Made by a program: the position numbers and the translations under genes | The notes under the pieces: generated by a model | The model's database searches: none | What the model was told of the DNA's origin: nothing | Seen by the model: only the letters and a program-made list of their open reading frames with translations | Part shown: positions 31,442-40,386 of the stretch, piece by piece | Position numbering within the stretch: the first letter of the stretch is position 1 | How the letters are laid out: every line of letters begins with the position of its first letter | Assembly (NCBI RefSeq): GCF_035712445.1 | Contig: NZ_DASTAT010000031.1 | Location: forward strand, 1-45,812 | Length of the DNA: 45,812 nt | Direction: 5' to 3' | Source of the DNA: Oligoflexus sp. | Lineage (GTDB): Bacteria > Bdellovibrionota_B > Oligoflexia > Oligoflexales > Oligoflexaceae

Positions 31442-34400
31442 TCAGAGTGGAGGAAGTCCGAGGGCGCGTTCCAAACGTTCGATGCGAAGCTGCAAAGGCG
31501 TCAGGTCCGGTGTGGATCCGGTTTCACCTTTGGGCCCGCGCGGACCCACGGGACCGATGGGACCTTCGAGACCGGGATCGCCCTTGTCGCCCTTGTCACC
31601 TTTCGCACCTGTTTCGCCTTTGACGCCGCGCAAACCTTCGGGACCTTGCGGACCGATCGGGCCTGCAGGGCCGGTGGCGCCTGTGGCTCCGGTTTCGCCT
31701 TTAAGACCTTGTGGGCCTTGAGGGCCGGTAGGTCCGGGATCGCCTTTGTCGCCTTTGGGGCCTTGCAGTCCGGTGGTTCCTGTTTCGCCTTTGGGGCCTT
31801 GCAGTCCGGTGGTTCCTGTTTCGCCTTTGGGTCCTTGTAGGCCGGTTTCTCCTGTTTCGCCTTTCGGTCCTTGCGGGCCGGTGGGACCGGGATCGCCTTT
31901 GTCACCTTTCGGACCTTGTAGGCCGGTTTCTCCTGTTTCACCTTTGGGGCCGCGAAGGCCGGGTTCGCCTTGTAAGCCCTGTGGGCCTTGAGGTCCCATC
32001 GGGCCTATGGCACCGGTGGCACCTGTTTCGCCGCGAATGCCTTGAAGGCCTTGCGGGCCAATGGGTCCGGGATCACCTTTGTCGCCTTTCGGACCTGCGG
32101 GTCCGGTTTCTCCTTTGAGACCTTGAGGACCTGCAGGACCCGTGTCGCCTTTTGGACCTTGGGGGCCAATGGGTCCAAGGTCACCCTGCGGTCCTGTGGG
32201 ACCTGCCTCACCTTGGGGGCCTGTTGGTCCTATCGGTCCTGTATCGCCTTTCACGCCTTGCGGGCCTATGGGTCCAATATCACCTTTGGGTCCTGCAGGG
32301 CCTGGGTCTCCTTGCGGTCCGCGTTCTCCTGTGGCACCGGATTCACCAGGAATGCCGCGCGGGCCTTGTGGTCCTGGATCTCCTTTGTCGCCTTTTTCAC
32401 CGGGAAGACCTTGGGCGCCGGTGGCTCCTGTTTCACCGCGGATGCCTTGGAGGCCTTGTGGACCTTGAGGTCCTGGGTCTCCTTTGTCGCCTTTGTCGCC
32501 TTTTTCACCTTGTGGGCCTGCAAGTCCAACATCACCTTTCGGTCCGATGGGTCCTGCAGGTCCGATGTCGCCTTTTTCACCTTGTGGTCCGACGTCACCT
32601 TTCGGGCCTATGGGTCCTGTATCTCCTTTAGGTCCTGCGGGTCCGATTTCGCCTTGTGGGCCGCGTTCTCCTGTTGCACCCGATTCGCCTTGAATGCCGC
32701 GCGGGCCTTGTGGTCCTGGATCACCCTTGTCGCCTTTTTCACCGGGAAGACCTTGGGTGCCGGTGGCTCCTGTTTCGCCGCGAATGCCTTGGAGACCTTG
32801 TGGGCCTTGAGGTCCTGAGTCTCCTTTGTCACCTTTTTCACCTTGTGGTCCTGCAGGTCCAACATCACCTTTCGGGCCGCTGGGTCCAGCAGGTCCAATG
32901 TCGCCTTTTTCACCTTGTGGTCCGACGTCACCTTTGGGGCCTATGGGCCCTGCATCTCCTTTAGGTCCCGCGGGTCCGATTTCACCTTGTGGTCCTGTCG
33001 GTCCGATTTTTCCTTCTGGTCCCATGGGTCCAGCATCACCTTTTTCCCCTTTTTCTCCCTGCAAACCCTGGGGTCCGATCGGGCCTATTGCGCCCTGTGG
33101 TCCTGCAAGTCCGGTGTCGCCTTTTTCGCCCTTGGGTCCTGCAGGTCCGATTTCACCTTGTGGCCCGACGTCACCTTTCGGACCAACGGGTCCTGCATCT
33201 CCTTTTGGTCCCGCAGGTCCGATTTCACCTTGTGGTCCTGCAGGTCCAACATCACCTTTCGGGCCGCTGGGTCCAGCAGGTCCAATGTCGCCTTTTTCAC
33301 CTTGTGGTCCGACGTCACCTTTCGGACCGCTGGGTCCAGCATCACCTTTGGGACCGGCAGGGCCTGTGTCGCCGTTGGGACCAACAGGACCCATGGCTCC
33401 AGCAGGACCCTCGGGACCGGGATCACCTTTTAAACCCTGGGGACCGGCAGGACCGGGATCACCTTTTGCGCCCGGTTCGCCTTTGATGCCGGATTCTCCG
33501 CGAGGTCCTGGATCGCCTTTATCACCTTTGGGGCCGGTCGGGCCGATGTCGCCTTTATCACCTTTAAGACCCTGCGGACCGATGGGACCCGTATCGCCCT
33601 TATCGCCTTTAGGGCCTGTGGGCCCGGCGGGACCTGTGGCTCCGGTATCCCCTTTCTCACCCTTTAATCCCTGCGGACCTGTAGGGCCGATATCGCCTTT
33701 TTCACCTTTGATGCCCTGCACACCCTGAGGCCCTTGTGGACCCTCATCGCCCATTTCCCCGCGAGGACCTTGCGGACCGGCAGCACCACGAGGTCCGGGT
33801 TCGCCCTGCTCACCACGAGGCCCAACAGGCCCGGACGGTCCCACGGGACCGACAACACCGCGCGGTCCTTCGGCACCGGGATCACCTTTGGGACCGATCA
33901 AACCCTGGGGACCAACAGGCCCGACATCACCCCGAGGACCTTGAGACCCCGATGGACCTGCAGGGCCCGTATCTCCGCGCAGACCCTGAGGCCCTCGATC
34001 GCCGTCCTTGCCTTTCCCGCTGAGCCAGAAGAATTCCAAACTTTGTTCCGTTTGATTGGGCCCACGAAGGATGAGTTGCAATTCAGAAGGATCGCGCATG
34101 GGCAAGGCTGGATCGAGGCTCACATCGCGGCCCAGCAGCATCACCGCCTGGCACGAAGAATCGAGCAATGTGGACTGTGTTTCAGGACCCCAGAGCAAAG
34201 TCGCCGAGGATTTCTCGCGAATCAAAACCTGCCAGGTCTGTTTTTCCAAACAGCTGGCCGTCTGCGTACGGCAGCTGCAGTTCGGCTCCGTGTAAATAAC
34301 AGCCGCTCCCGACGCCACGGCCGTGAGCATCATCCTCGCACGTCCCGCCACCGTGCTGCTCGCTTTAGGAGCAATCAAAGGTTCGTTCGCATCGCGCTGG

Positions 34401-34711
34401 TCATTCAGGTTCCAGTCAAAGGTCAGCTGCCAACTGATCGTGTCATCAGGAAGATCCGAGGGATTCAGCTCAACATTCCCAAAACATTTCAGCCGAGGTT
34501 CCCGCAGCTCACAGCGAATGTTTTTGAAATCAAAAGCCGCGGTGAGCATCTCGTGCCCATTCCAAAGGCGGGCCTTGCTGGCCAGAAGCTCAAGATCCTG
34601 GGTATTCGGGTTCATATTCATATGGATCGGAAAACTGAGGCGATCCGTCTGGCTTTGGGCGATCGGAGCCAAAGCCATCCCGATCCCAAGCCCGAGAGCT
34701 TTCTTAAGCAT
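31442..34711 (-). CDS. Giant secreted collagen-like protein
   Basis: This is a 1089-residue exported protein with a signal peptide (about 1-20), then an N-terminal globular domain (about 21-232) containing eight cysteines. A continuous collagen region follows at about 234-1065: some 277 Gly-X-Y triplets with no break that I could find. It is rich in GPK, GDK, GPQ, GET and GDT triplets, with many charged K-G-D/E-K pairs as in bacterial collagens that stay stable without hydroxyproline. The last 24 residues ([17 protein letters not shown]) form a short heptad coil that could serve to trimerise it. GGGAGA lies 6 bases before the ATG. The N-terminal domain has no family that I recognise. It is probably a surface or extracellular fibre. 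Function unknown. Confidence 0.9.
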   Translation of the reverse strand: MLKKALGLGIGMALAPIAQSQTDRLSFPIHMNMNPNTQDLELLASKARLWNGHEMLTAAFDFKNIRCELREPRLKCFGNVELNPSDLPDDTISWQLTFDWNLNDQRDANEPLIAPKASSTVAGRARMMLTAVASGAAVIYTEPNCSCRTQTASCLEKQTWQVLIREKSSATLLWGPETQSTLLDSSCQAVMLLGRDVSLDPALPMRDPSELQLILRGPNQTEQSLEFFWLSGKGKDGDRGPQGLRGDTGPAGPSGSQGPRGDVGPVGPQGLIGPKGDPGAEGPRGVVGPVGPSGPVGPRGEQGEPGPRGAAGPQGPRGEMGDEGPQGPQGVQGIKGEKGDIGPTGPQGLKGEKGDTGATGPAGPTGPKGDKGDTGPIGPQGLKGDKGDIGPTGPKGDKGDPGPRGESGIKGEPGAKGDPGPAGPQGLKGDPGPEGPAGAMGPVGPNGDTGPAGPKGDAGPSGPKGDVGPQGEKGDIGPAGPSGPKGDVGPAGPQGEIGPAGPKGDAGPVGPKGDVGPQGEIGPAGPKGEKGDTGLAGPQGAIGPIGPQGLQGEKGEKGDAGPMGPEGKIGPTGPQGEIGPAGPKGDAGPIGPKGDVGPQGEKGDIGPAGPSGPKGDVGPAGPQGEKGDKGDSGPQGPQGLQGIRGETGATGTQGLPGEKGDKGDPGPQGPRGIQGESGATGERGPQGEIGPAGPKGDTGPIGPKGDVGPQGEKGDIGPAGPIGPKGDVGLAGPQGEKGDKGDKGDPGPQGPQGLQGIRGETGATGAQGLPGEKGDKGDPGPQGPRGIPGESGATGERGPQGDPGPAGPKGDIGPIGPQGVKGDTGPIGPTGPQGEAGPTGPQGDLGPIGPQGPKGDTGPAGPQGLKGETGPAGPKGDKGDPGPIGPQGLQGIRGETGATGAIGPMGPQGPQGLQGEPGLRGPKGETGETGLQGPKGDKGDPGPTGPQGPKGETGETGLQGPKGETGTTGLQGPKGETGTTGLQGPKGDKGDPGPTGPQGPQGLKGETGATGATGPAGPIGPQGPEGLRGVKGETGAKGDKGDKGDPGLEGPIGPVGPRGPKGETGSTPDLTPLQLRIERLERALGLPPL
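32321..33004 (-). repeat. Imperfect tandem duplication inside the collagen region, period 333-342 bp
   Basis: The block beginning GCGTTCTCCTG at 32321 is repeated beginning at 32663 (342-bp shift). A 9-bp (one triplet GDK) difference makes the shift 333 bp further on. A second near-identical block of about 100 bp (32839-32936) recurs at 33226-33323, a 387-bp shift of 43 triplets. All shifts are multiples of 9 bp, so the Gly-X-Y phase is kept. Repeats of this kind allow length change by slippage or recombination. Confidence 0.85.
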
Positions 34712-34848
34712 ATTCTTTCTCCCACAGACTCACATTGTGTGCGCACTCGGAGCGTGGGAGGTCGGTCTTGATAGAAATGTCAGCGAATTCCCAGCATTTT
34801 TACCAAGGCAGGCGAGTTTACGGACCTTTCGCAGACCTTACTTTTCGA

Positions 34849-35892
34849 TCAGCGTCGCGCGGAATACCAAAGCTGCCTCGCCTTTTTTTCCAGAAAAATT
34901 TTTTTCTGGCCTTGAATCTCGGCCCAGCGGTCTCCCGAGGCGATGGCTTTCACCAAAAAATCGAAAAGGAAGAAATGCCTGCGTTCCGCCCGCTTGATGC
35001 GATGAGGCAGGACGGGATTGAAAATTCCTAAACTGCTAAACATCTGCCGCGGGTTCTTCTTCACCCAGTGCCAGGAGCCCATTTCCATGGTGAGGGGAAT
35101 CATCACGCCCGGCAGTTTGAGATCCTGATGCTCAAGACTCAGATAATCCCAAAGATCGCCATGCGTGGTATAGGAGTGATGCTGCGGCTCCAGAACGTAG
35201 ACATGATGCGGATAACTCTGATCGAGCAGCTTCTTCAAAGCCAGGATGCGGGGCGCATGCGGATAATAGCGCTGAGAATAGGCGTAAGGAAACCAGACGC
35301 GATCGACAAGTCCGAAACCGGAATGAACATCCAGGATCAAAGAGGTGCGGGCGGGGAACACCTGCTTGCGCACAAAATCACAAAGAGCCGCGGATTCCGT
35401 TTCCATCGGCTCGAATTCGTCGCCGCGATACCAGGGCAGCCAGTTGCCGATGCGGTGACCACCGACCAGGGGCAGCGTGCTGTGCTCGGCGTCGATGGGG
35501 GCATTGCGCATCAGATCCACGCCGCGGCCGTTGGCCCTGGTGTTCTGAAACATGCCGACCGGATTCACCAGCGGATAAAAGAGAATGCGGCAGCTGCTGA
35601 GCAGATGAATCAGAGTCTGATCCCACTGCACGAGTCGAATGAAGGATTTCAAGAACGAGGTGACGACGTGCGTGCCGATTTTTTCAAGGCCATGCACGCC
35701 GCCGACGAAAAGAAGGGTAGGCGCCGCGGGCTCGGTCGTTCCAAAGCGAAAGCTGAGAATGGGGAAGTCGTGATGCCGGTAGCGAACCCAGGCCTCTTCA
35801 CGAACTTCCCCTACAGTGCTGATGCTATCGGCACAGGCGTAGAGGTCTTCCATTTCCGGAAAGTCTTTGAACGCAGAATACAAAATCACCAC
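34849..35892 (-). CDS. M14-type zinc carboxypeptidase or deacylase
   Basis: This 347-residue protein matches the M14/succinylglutamate-desuccinylase-like fold. The zinc ligands are His67 and Glu70 in GGVHGLE and His190 in LDVHSGFG, and Glu270 in MTMEMGSW is the likely catalytic base. NPVGMFQNTRANGRGVDLMRN is the substrate-binding block. There is no signal peptide. It overlaps the end of the OlsB-like gene (35886), so translation is probably coupled. The exact GTG start (35892 or 35889; the latter makes a 4-base GTGA overlap) is uncertain. It could process peptidoglycan peptides or other amide substrates; a role linked to N-acyl amino acid lipids is possible because of its partner gene. That is inference. 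Confidence 0.82.
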   Translation of the reverse strand: MVILYSAFKDFPEMEDLYACADSISTVGEVREEAWVRYRHHDFPILSFRFGTTEPAAPTLLFVGGVHGLEKIGTHVVTSFLKSFIRLVQWDQTLIHLLSSCRILFYPLVNPVGMFQNTRANGRGVDLMRNAPIDAEHSTLPLVGGHRIGNWLPWYRGDEFEPMETESAALCDFVRKQVFPARTSLILDVHSGFGLVDRVWFPYAYSQRYYPHAPRILALKKLLDQSYPHHVYVLEPQHHSYTTHGDLWDYLSLEHQDLKLPGVMIPLTMEMGSWHWVKKNPRQMFSSLGIFNPVLPHRIKRAERRHFFLFDFLVKAIASGDRWAEIQGQKKIFLEKKARQLWYSARR

Positions 35893-36740
35893 TCATTTCT
35901 GGAGGAGCGCAAATACTTGCGCCCATGCGCTTCGGAAAGTCGATCAAAATCCAATACCGTGAAAAGATCCAGGCACTGAAAATCCTGATCGAAAGCAGGA
36001 GCCCCATAAACCCGCGCACCCGCTTTCAAATAGGCGCCGAGGATCGGCGGCAGGAGGTTTTCTCCATCGCCGGCTCCGGTTTTCAGGATCATGGCCAGAA
36101 GCCCTTCGCGTTCAATGATGGAATAGCCGGACACAGGCTGAATTGGGAAGCGATCATCGAGGCAGCCGTTTTGATAAAGGTACTGATAGACCTGAACGAG
36201 ATGGCGAAGATCGAGACTCTGGACGCTGGAGCAGCCAAAGAGATAGCGGCTTTGAATCGCGGCGCTATAGGCTGCGAGGCCGCGCCAGAGGAGGTGGACG
36301 AAGATGCCTTTGCTTCTTTTATCCGGTCGCACGCAGGCGCGGCTCAGTTCGAGCTTTCTGCCGGGCGTTTCCAGAAAGCTATCGATCATGAATTCACTGC
36401 AGGAATAAAAATCCTGGGTGAATTCCGAGCAGAGCAGCCGATAGCTGGCCAGCACTTCCCGCGTATCGCGATCCTGAATAATCATGAAGTCCGCATCCTG
36501 ATCCCGTGCTTCCAGATCCAACCTGGGCGCCCCTTTTTTTCCAGCGAATTCCTCGATGAAGACGGCCGAGCGGAGGTCGATCACCTGACGGAATTCCTCA
36601 AGGCTGTCAGCTGTCTTGATAATGTAGCGGGCCTGTTCAAGATAAATGGGAACCTTGGCTCGCCAGGTGGATGGCAGCTCGGTATCCAGTCCCAAAGATT
36701 CGCTCGTCCACATCGGGGCTAAGGCGTGATCGGGTTGCAT
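35886..36740 (-). CDS. olsB: OlsB-like N-acyltransferase (hemolysin-family GNAT)
   Basis: This 284-residue enzyme is of the Acetyltransf_5 (OlsB/hemolysin-like) family. Signature stretches are LRSAVFIEEFAG, DADFMIIQDRDTREVLASYRLL, LELSRACVRPDKRS and FGCSSVQSLD. OlsB transfers a 3-hydroxyacyl chain from ACP to the alpha-amino group of ornithine, the first step of ornithine lipid synthesis. Other acceptors (lysine, glycine, glutamine) occur in relatives. AGGAG is 6 bases before the ATG. It is divergent from the OlsA/PlsC-like gene across 146 bases, so the two steps of the pathway lie in one locus. It overlaps the M14 gene. The symbol is given on family and context, not proof of substrate. Confidence 0.8.
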   Translation of the reverse strand: MQPDHALAPMWTSESLGLDTELPSTWRAKVPIYLEQARYIIKTADSLEEFRQVIDLRSAVFIEEFAGKKGAPRLDLEARDQDADFMIIQDRDTREVLASYRLLCSEFTQDFYSCSEFMIDSFLETPGRKLELSRACVRPDKRSKGIFVHLLWRGLAAYSAAIQSRYLFGCSSVQSLDLRHLVQVYQYLYQNGCLDDRFPIQPVSGYSIIEREGLLAMILKTGAGDGENLLPPILGAYLKAGARVYGAPAFDQDFQCLDLFTVLDFDRLSEAHGRKYLRSSRNEW

Positions 36741-36886
36741 CGTCCACTCCTGGTTCGCAGAATGTTAATCCTCATGCTGAAAGGCTACGTCATTCATTTG
36801 AATCCGTATTAAATTCTGCGTAAAGAGTGCATAAATTACATGACGGCGGCCTGCGATCATGCTTCCATAAGGCCAAGGGGAATTTT

Positions 36887-37708
36887 ATGCTGAAGACAAT
36901 GCGAGCCCTGGTTCGTCTCGTTATGCTGGGTTGTGTGATCCTGAGCCTTTTGAGCATTGTGATGCTGCTCGGTGCTTTCCAGGGGCAGCGCACGATCAGG
37001 CGTAAAAAGCTGGTGGCTGCGGTGATGCAGGCGCACCTGAGGGCCATGAGCCGCTGTGCGGGTTTAGAGGTTCAGGTTTTGGGAACGAGGCCTTTGGATG
37101 ACAGGCCTTTTCTTCTTCTGAGTAATCATGTTTCCTATTGGGACATCCTTGCCCTCGGTTCGCTTTTTCCTTTGGGCTTCATGGCGAAAGACTGTATTGA
37201 AAGCTGGCCTGTTCTGGGGACGGTCACTCGACTTTGTAATACTGTTTTTGTGAATCGTGAGAATGTGCGGGATCGTGTTCGTGCCCTGCGTCGACTTCAG
37301 ACGCAGATTCATGATCTTTCGTACTGTGTTTTTCCTGAAGGGACGACAACCGCTGAAATCGCGCCGCGGCTTGAACTTTGGTGCCGGGGGAATATTGCGG
37401 TTCTCCGTGAACCCGGGGCTCCGGTGTGGTTGGCGGGACTTCATTATGAAAAGCATGCGGAAGAAGCCTGGATTGATGACGATGAGCTGCTGCCGCATCT
37501 TTTCCGGCGTCTGAAGGAGCCTTCCATTCGACTTACAATATACCTTGAACCTCTTCAGGTGAATCGAGCTGCGTCGCTTTCTGAGGCGGCGCGCGAGGCC
37601 TGGGAAGGAACGGTGGGCCTTTGTCAAAAGGCTCAATATGATGGGGATACTTCGGTGTCCACGCAGCCTGTGCGCCTGTGCGTCGTGAAAGATTCTGCCG
37701 CCTCGTAA
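36887..37708 (+). CDS. olsA: PlsC/OlsA-like 1-acyl-glycerol or lyso-lipid O-acyltransferase
   Basis: This 273-residue inner-membrane acyltransferase has an N-terminal membrane helix (about 10-30), the HX4D motif NHVSYWDIL (His81, Asp86) and the FPEGTTT motif at about 149-155. OlsA adds the second acyl chain to lyso-ornithine lipid; PlsC does so to lysophosphatidate. The two families cannot be separated by these motifs alone. The divergent OlsB-like gene favours OlsA. The ATG at 36887 has AAGGGG at 6 bases. The 146-base divergent gap has a plausible promoter (TTGAAT at 36798, TAAAGA at 36821). The frame extends upstream without a ribosome site. Confidence 0.8.
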   Translation: MLKTMRALVRLVMLGCVILSLLSIVMLLGAFQGQRTIRRKKLVAAVMQAHLRAMSRCAGLEVQVLGTRPLDDRPFLLLSNHVSYWDILALGSLFPLGFMAKDCIESWPVLGTVTRLCNTVFVNRENVRDRVRALRRLQTQIHDLSYCVFPEGTTTAEIAPRLELWCRGNIAVLREPGAPVWLAGLHYEKHAEEAWIDDDELLPHLFRRLKEPSIRLTIYLEPLQVNRAASLSEAAREAWEGTVGLCQKAQYDGDTSVSTQPVRLCVVKDSAAS

Positions 37709-37784
37709 GAACCTCCGTGCAAAGCTGATTTCCTGGGACTCTTTACCAAAAAGAAATAATTATTTCGGTGGTCTAAACTCCCGA

Positions 37785-37843
37785 TGGTTGCCGGGGTTTA
37801 TGGGTGTCTTTGGTCTTTGCTTAAAGACCTGCACCGGGACACC
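37785..37843 (+). promoter_or_regulatory. Structured leader upstream of the lipoprotein pair
   Basis: GGTGTC (37803-37808) pairs with GACACC (37838-37843), enclosing a perfect 7-bp stem, GGTCTTT/AAAGACC, with a GCTT loop (37812-37829). Just upstream lies GATGGTTGCCGGGGTTTA (about 37783-37800), which resembles the 3' part of GEMM (c-di-GMP-I) riboswitches. However, the conserved CGCAAAGCC of that class is not there, so I do not call one. It lies 90-150 bases upstream of the gene at 37934. A leader RNA with regulatory folding is plausible; transcription has not been shown. Confidence 0.3.
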
Positions 37844-37933
37844 GAACAGTGATTCAAATGGATAGCTGGGGAATAGCAAGAGCCGTTCTTTACGCGACGA
37901 AGAATTCGACGTGATAATCAATAGGAGTCGTCC

Positions 37934-38893
37934 ATGAAATTGAACTTAGGTCAGGGTTTGGTGGTAGTAGGCTTGGCGATGGGTCTGGCCGCCTGCGGAC
38001 CGAAACTTCAGAGTGTTGCGGAGCAGGATGGCTCGAATACTGCGGATCCGTCACGGCGGGAAACTGTGAAGGTTGGCATCAGCCTTTCAGAAAAAGGCTC
38101 AGGTATGCGCCTCGCTGATGCGACGACTTTTTCCATGTCGTTGGATGGCTGTGCATCTGGTTTGAACTACCCCTCCATAACGGAGAACGATGTTACTGTC
38201 GATCTGTATAAGTTCGATCAGGGTTGTCTGATCAAACTCAACTCATTCTCTTTAAATTCCGTCAACTACGTTCTTTCGGCCGACACTTTTGAAAGTTGGA
38301 CGGCAGGTGACATTGCCATCTTCCAAGATAGTGCCAATACCAACAATAAGCTGACTGTAAGAGTCGTTACGCAATTGCCAACTGCTATAGCCGGGTCAGA
38401 AACTGTATCCTATAGCTACACGCAATTGGTTGCCGGCGCGGATGAAAGTATTGCCAAATCGGTGGTGAGCGATACCCACACTGTAAGCGTGAATGGTGTC
38501 GATGCGGCGAAGGTGGAAATCACTTCTGTGAACATGACTGGTATGACGGCTCAGGGTGCTGGCCGCTTCACATTTGATGTGCTGTGTCTCCAGGGTGTCA
38601 GCTCAGGGTCTTGTGATACAAATCCATTGACCTCGCTCAAATATATGCTTGTAAAAGATACTTACTCGAATAACCCGACTTATGAGCAGCTCAATACCCT
38701 GTTCTCGACCGGTGGTACAGCTGTCGCTGCAGGTGATATTATTGCAACCGGCAACGGTGGCTTCAAAACTCAAGTTATGAGTACTCCAGATGAGATGGCT
38801 CTTCCAGGAAACTCAAATCTTCTGTTCATTGTTCAGTCGGGTGGTTCTTCCTACAAGTACTTCAATGTTGATGTTGCAGCGTTGACCTATTGA
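37934..38893 (+). CDS. Lipoprotein of unknown function, 319 residues
   Basis: A signal peptide with lipobox LAAC (Cys21) follows the ATG at 37934, with AGGAG 6 bases upstream. The mature protein is Ser/Thr/Asn-rich with many short alternating stretches, suggesting beta-sheets, and has pairs of cysteines (near LDGCAS, DQGCLI, VLCLQG and SCDTN). I recognise no domain. The DNA is less GC-rich and uses more AAT, AGT and TTT-like codons than neighbouring genes. The next gene starts 74 bases after its stop, behind a long hairpin. The two probably form one locus of surface lipoproteins. Confidence 0.78.
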   Translation: MKLNLGQGLVVVGLAMGLAACGPKLQSVAEQDGSNTADPSRRETVKVGISLSEKGSGMRLADATTFSMSLDGCASGLNYPSITENDVTVDLYKFDQGCLIKLNSFSLNSVNYVLSADTFESWTAGDIAIFQDSANTNNKLTVRVVTQLPTAIAGSETVSYSYTQLVAGADESIAKSVVSDTHTVSVNGVDAAKVEITSVNMTGMTAQGAGRFTFDVLCLQGVSSGSCDTNPLTSLKYMLVKDTYSNNPTYEQLNTLFSTGGTAVAAGDIIATGNGGFKTQVMSTPDEMALPGNSNLLFIVQSGGSSYKYFNVDVAALTY

Positions 38894-38910
38894 TCACTGA
38901 GTGTTTGTAG

Positions 38911-38945
38911 CGAGCCGTGAAATCTGATTCAGGTTTCACGGCTCG
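38911..38945 (+). terminator. Long perfect hairpin between the two lipoprotein genes
   Basis: CGAGCCGTGAAA (38911-38922) pairs over 12 bp with TTTCACGGCTCG (38934-38945). The loop itself contains CTG/CAG arms. It lies 17 bases after the stop of the first gene. No T-run follows, so it may weaken rather than stop transcription, or protect the upstream mRNA end. It also argues against a GTG start at 38917, which would lie within it. Confidence 0.55.
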
Positions 38946-38967
38946 TAGCCGTCAGAAGAGGTGGAAC

Positions 38968-40386
38968 TTGCGGTTCAGCGTAACATGGATTTTATTTCTA
39001 TTTGCCGGCCTCATGGGAAGCTGTGGCAATAATAAGATCGATGTCTCCGCAATTCCTCAATTTCGCTATTTTATTGAATCGAAATACACGAGCCAGGTGG
39101 AAAACACCCTTGTGATCGAAGGCCCAGGTGTGGAAGCATTGTCCTTTAAGCTAAGTGGACGTGGTTTCTCAGCTGAAGTGCCTCTGGATCAGGAAATTCC
39201 GGTTCGCCCACGAACTAAAATTCAATACAGTGAAGTGGGCGATTATGTCGTCAACATTCAGTTCTTCAAGAGTGATGGTACTCCGCTTCTGCAAGATACT
39301 TTAAAGTGGTCTTTCAGTCTGGAATCCCCTGACAATCCAATCGTCGGTTTTGCAAGTAACGCAACCAATACATCGCGTGTGGCCCTCCTCGTCTCTGAGA
39401 GCCGCGACCCTTTGACAAACGAGATTTGGATCGAAGGAGATCTTTCCATAGAAGAGAATCCAAAAGGGGCTTGGCGATCGATTCCTGAAGGGAGCAAAGT
39501 ACCTATTCGTCTGACGGAAGAAGACGGAGTAAAAACTTTGCGCGTGAAGCTCCGCAACGATTATAAGAATGAAACTGAGTTAAAGACCGTCCAGATTCGC
39601 AAAAAAACCACTATGCCGGCCAACTGCCGGATTGAGGTTCGTGGTCAAGGTTCACAAAATAGGTATTTTGAGATCCTGCTTGCTGCGGATAATGATGGAC
39701 CACTTTTTTATCGAGTTATTGGTGACATCGGTGAACTCTCAACTTTCAAGGAGTTCAATGGTTCCGGTGAGCGTGTGCCCATAATCATGACACAGGGTGC
39801 GGGGAAAAAGAGCCTGACGATACTGGTTCGAGACGAAGCCGAGAATTATTGCCCACGCAAAGACATTCTTGTGACCTCAGATCCTGACTATGAAGGCGAG
39901 GGGATTCGCATCAAAGATGGCAAGGTATGGACGGATAGCAATACACTCACTGTCCAACCCTGGACCGATGGCTTTGCAGACGATCAAGTTGAAATGTACA
40001 TTCATGGGAATATCGTCGATGATGATGCTACCTTTCAGTGGATTCCATTCAGGCCTGAGTTGGATGTTACGCTTCAGCCAACGGAAGGTACACGCTGGGT
40101 TCGTGTCCAGTATCGAATCAATGGAAATTTGACAAGCTTCCGTGCGACTCCAGTCTATTTAAAACCATTCGTTCTTATCCAGATTGGGACAGAAACACCT
40201 TATAAAGTGATTGCCTCAAACATCATCCAACTCAACCACCTGACCCTGACCGGCTGCGTCGAGCCCTATAACCAGGTCGCGTTCGCCGCATCCTATAAAT
40301 GCACGCCCAATGCCGCGGCGGCCACCATCGTCTATACGCTGAAAGACGGCAGCACCATCACAAAATCGGCGAATTTCCCGCCCTGA
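38968..40386 (+). CDS. Lipoprotein of unknown function, 472 residues, with Ig-like blocks
   Basis: The chosen start is TTG at 38968: AGAGGTGG lies 4-6 bases upstream and a classic lipoprotein signal follows (MGSC, Cys19). The alternative GTG 51 bases upstream lies inside the hairpin and adds a charged tail with no purpose. The mature part is about 450 residues of beta-strand-like blocks of about 85 residues (each with a W-x-x-I/F-P or EG-x-K-x-L-x-V-x-x-R pattern), suggesting several bacterial Ig-like modules. Base composition is AT-richer up to about 40200, then suddenly GC-rich for the last 60 codons. The stop overlaps the stop of the convergent gene in TGATCA. Function unknown. Confidence 0.75.
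   Translation: MRFSVTWILFLFAGLMGSCGNNKIDVSAIPQFRYFIESKYTSQVENTLVIEGPGVEALSFKLSGRGFSAEVPLDQEIPVRPRTKIQYSEVGDYVVNIQFFKSDGTPLLQDTLKWSFSLESPDNPIVGFASNATNTSRVALLVSESRDPLTNEIWIEGDLSIEENPKGAWRSIPEGSKVPIRLTEEDGVKTLRVKLRNDYKNETELKTVQIRKKTTMPANCRIEVRGQGSQNRYFEILLAADNDGPLFYRVIGDIGELSTFKEFNGSGERVPIIMTQGAGKKSLTILVRDEAENYCPRKDILVTSDPDYEGEGIRIKDGKVWTDSNTLTVQPWTDGFADDQVEMYIHGNIVDDDATFQWIPFRPELDVTLQPTEGTRWVRVQYRINGNLTSFRATPVYLKPFVLIQIGTETPYKVIASNIIQLNHLTLTGCVEPYNQVAFAASYKCTPNAAAATIVYTLKDGSTITKSANFPP

Noticed and set aside
31700..33700. Short regularly spaced repeats that could suggest CRISPR
   Set aside because: They are 9-bp-phase codon repeats of collagen triplets with no spacer pattern and no cas genes.
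31482..33728. Gly/Pro/Ser-rich plus-strand frames, which look like a second repeat protein
   Set aside because: They are the complement of the Gly-X-Y codons, not separate genes.
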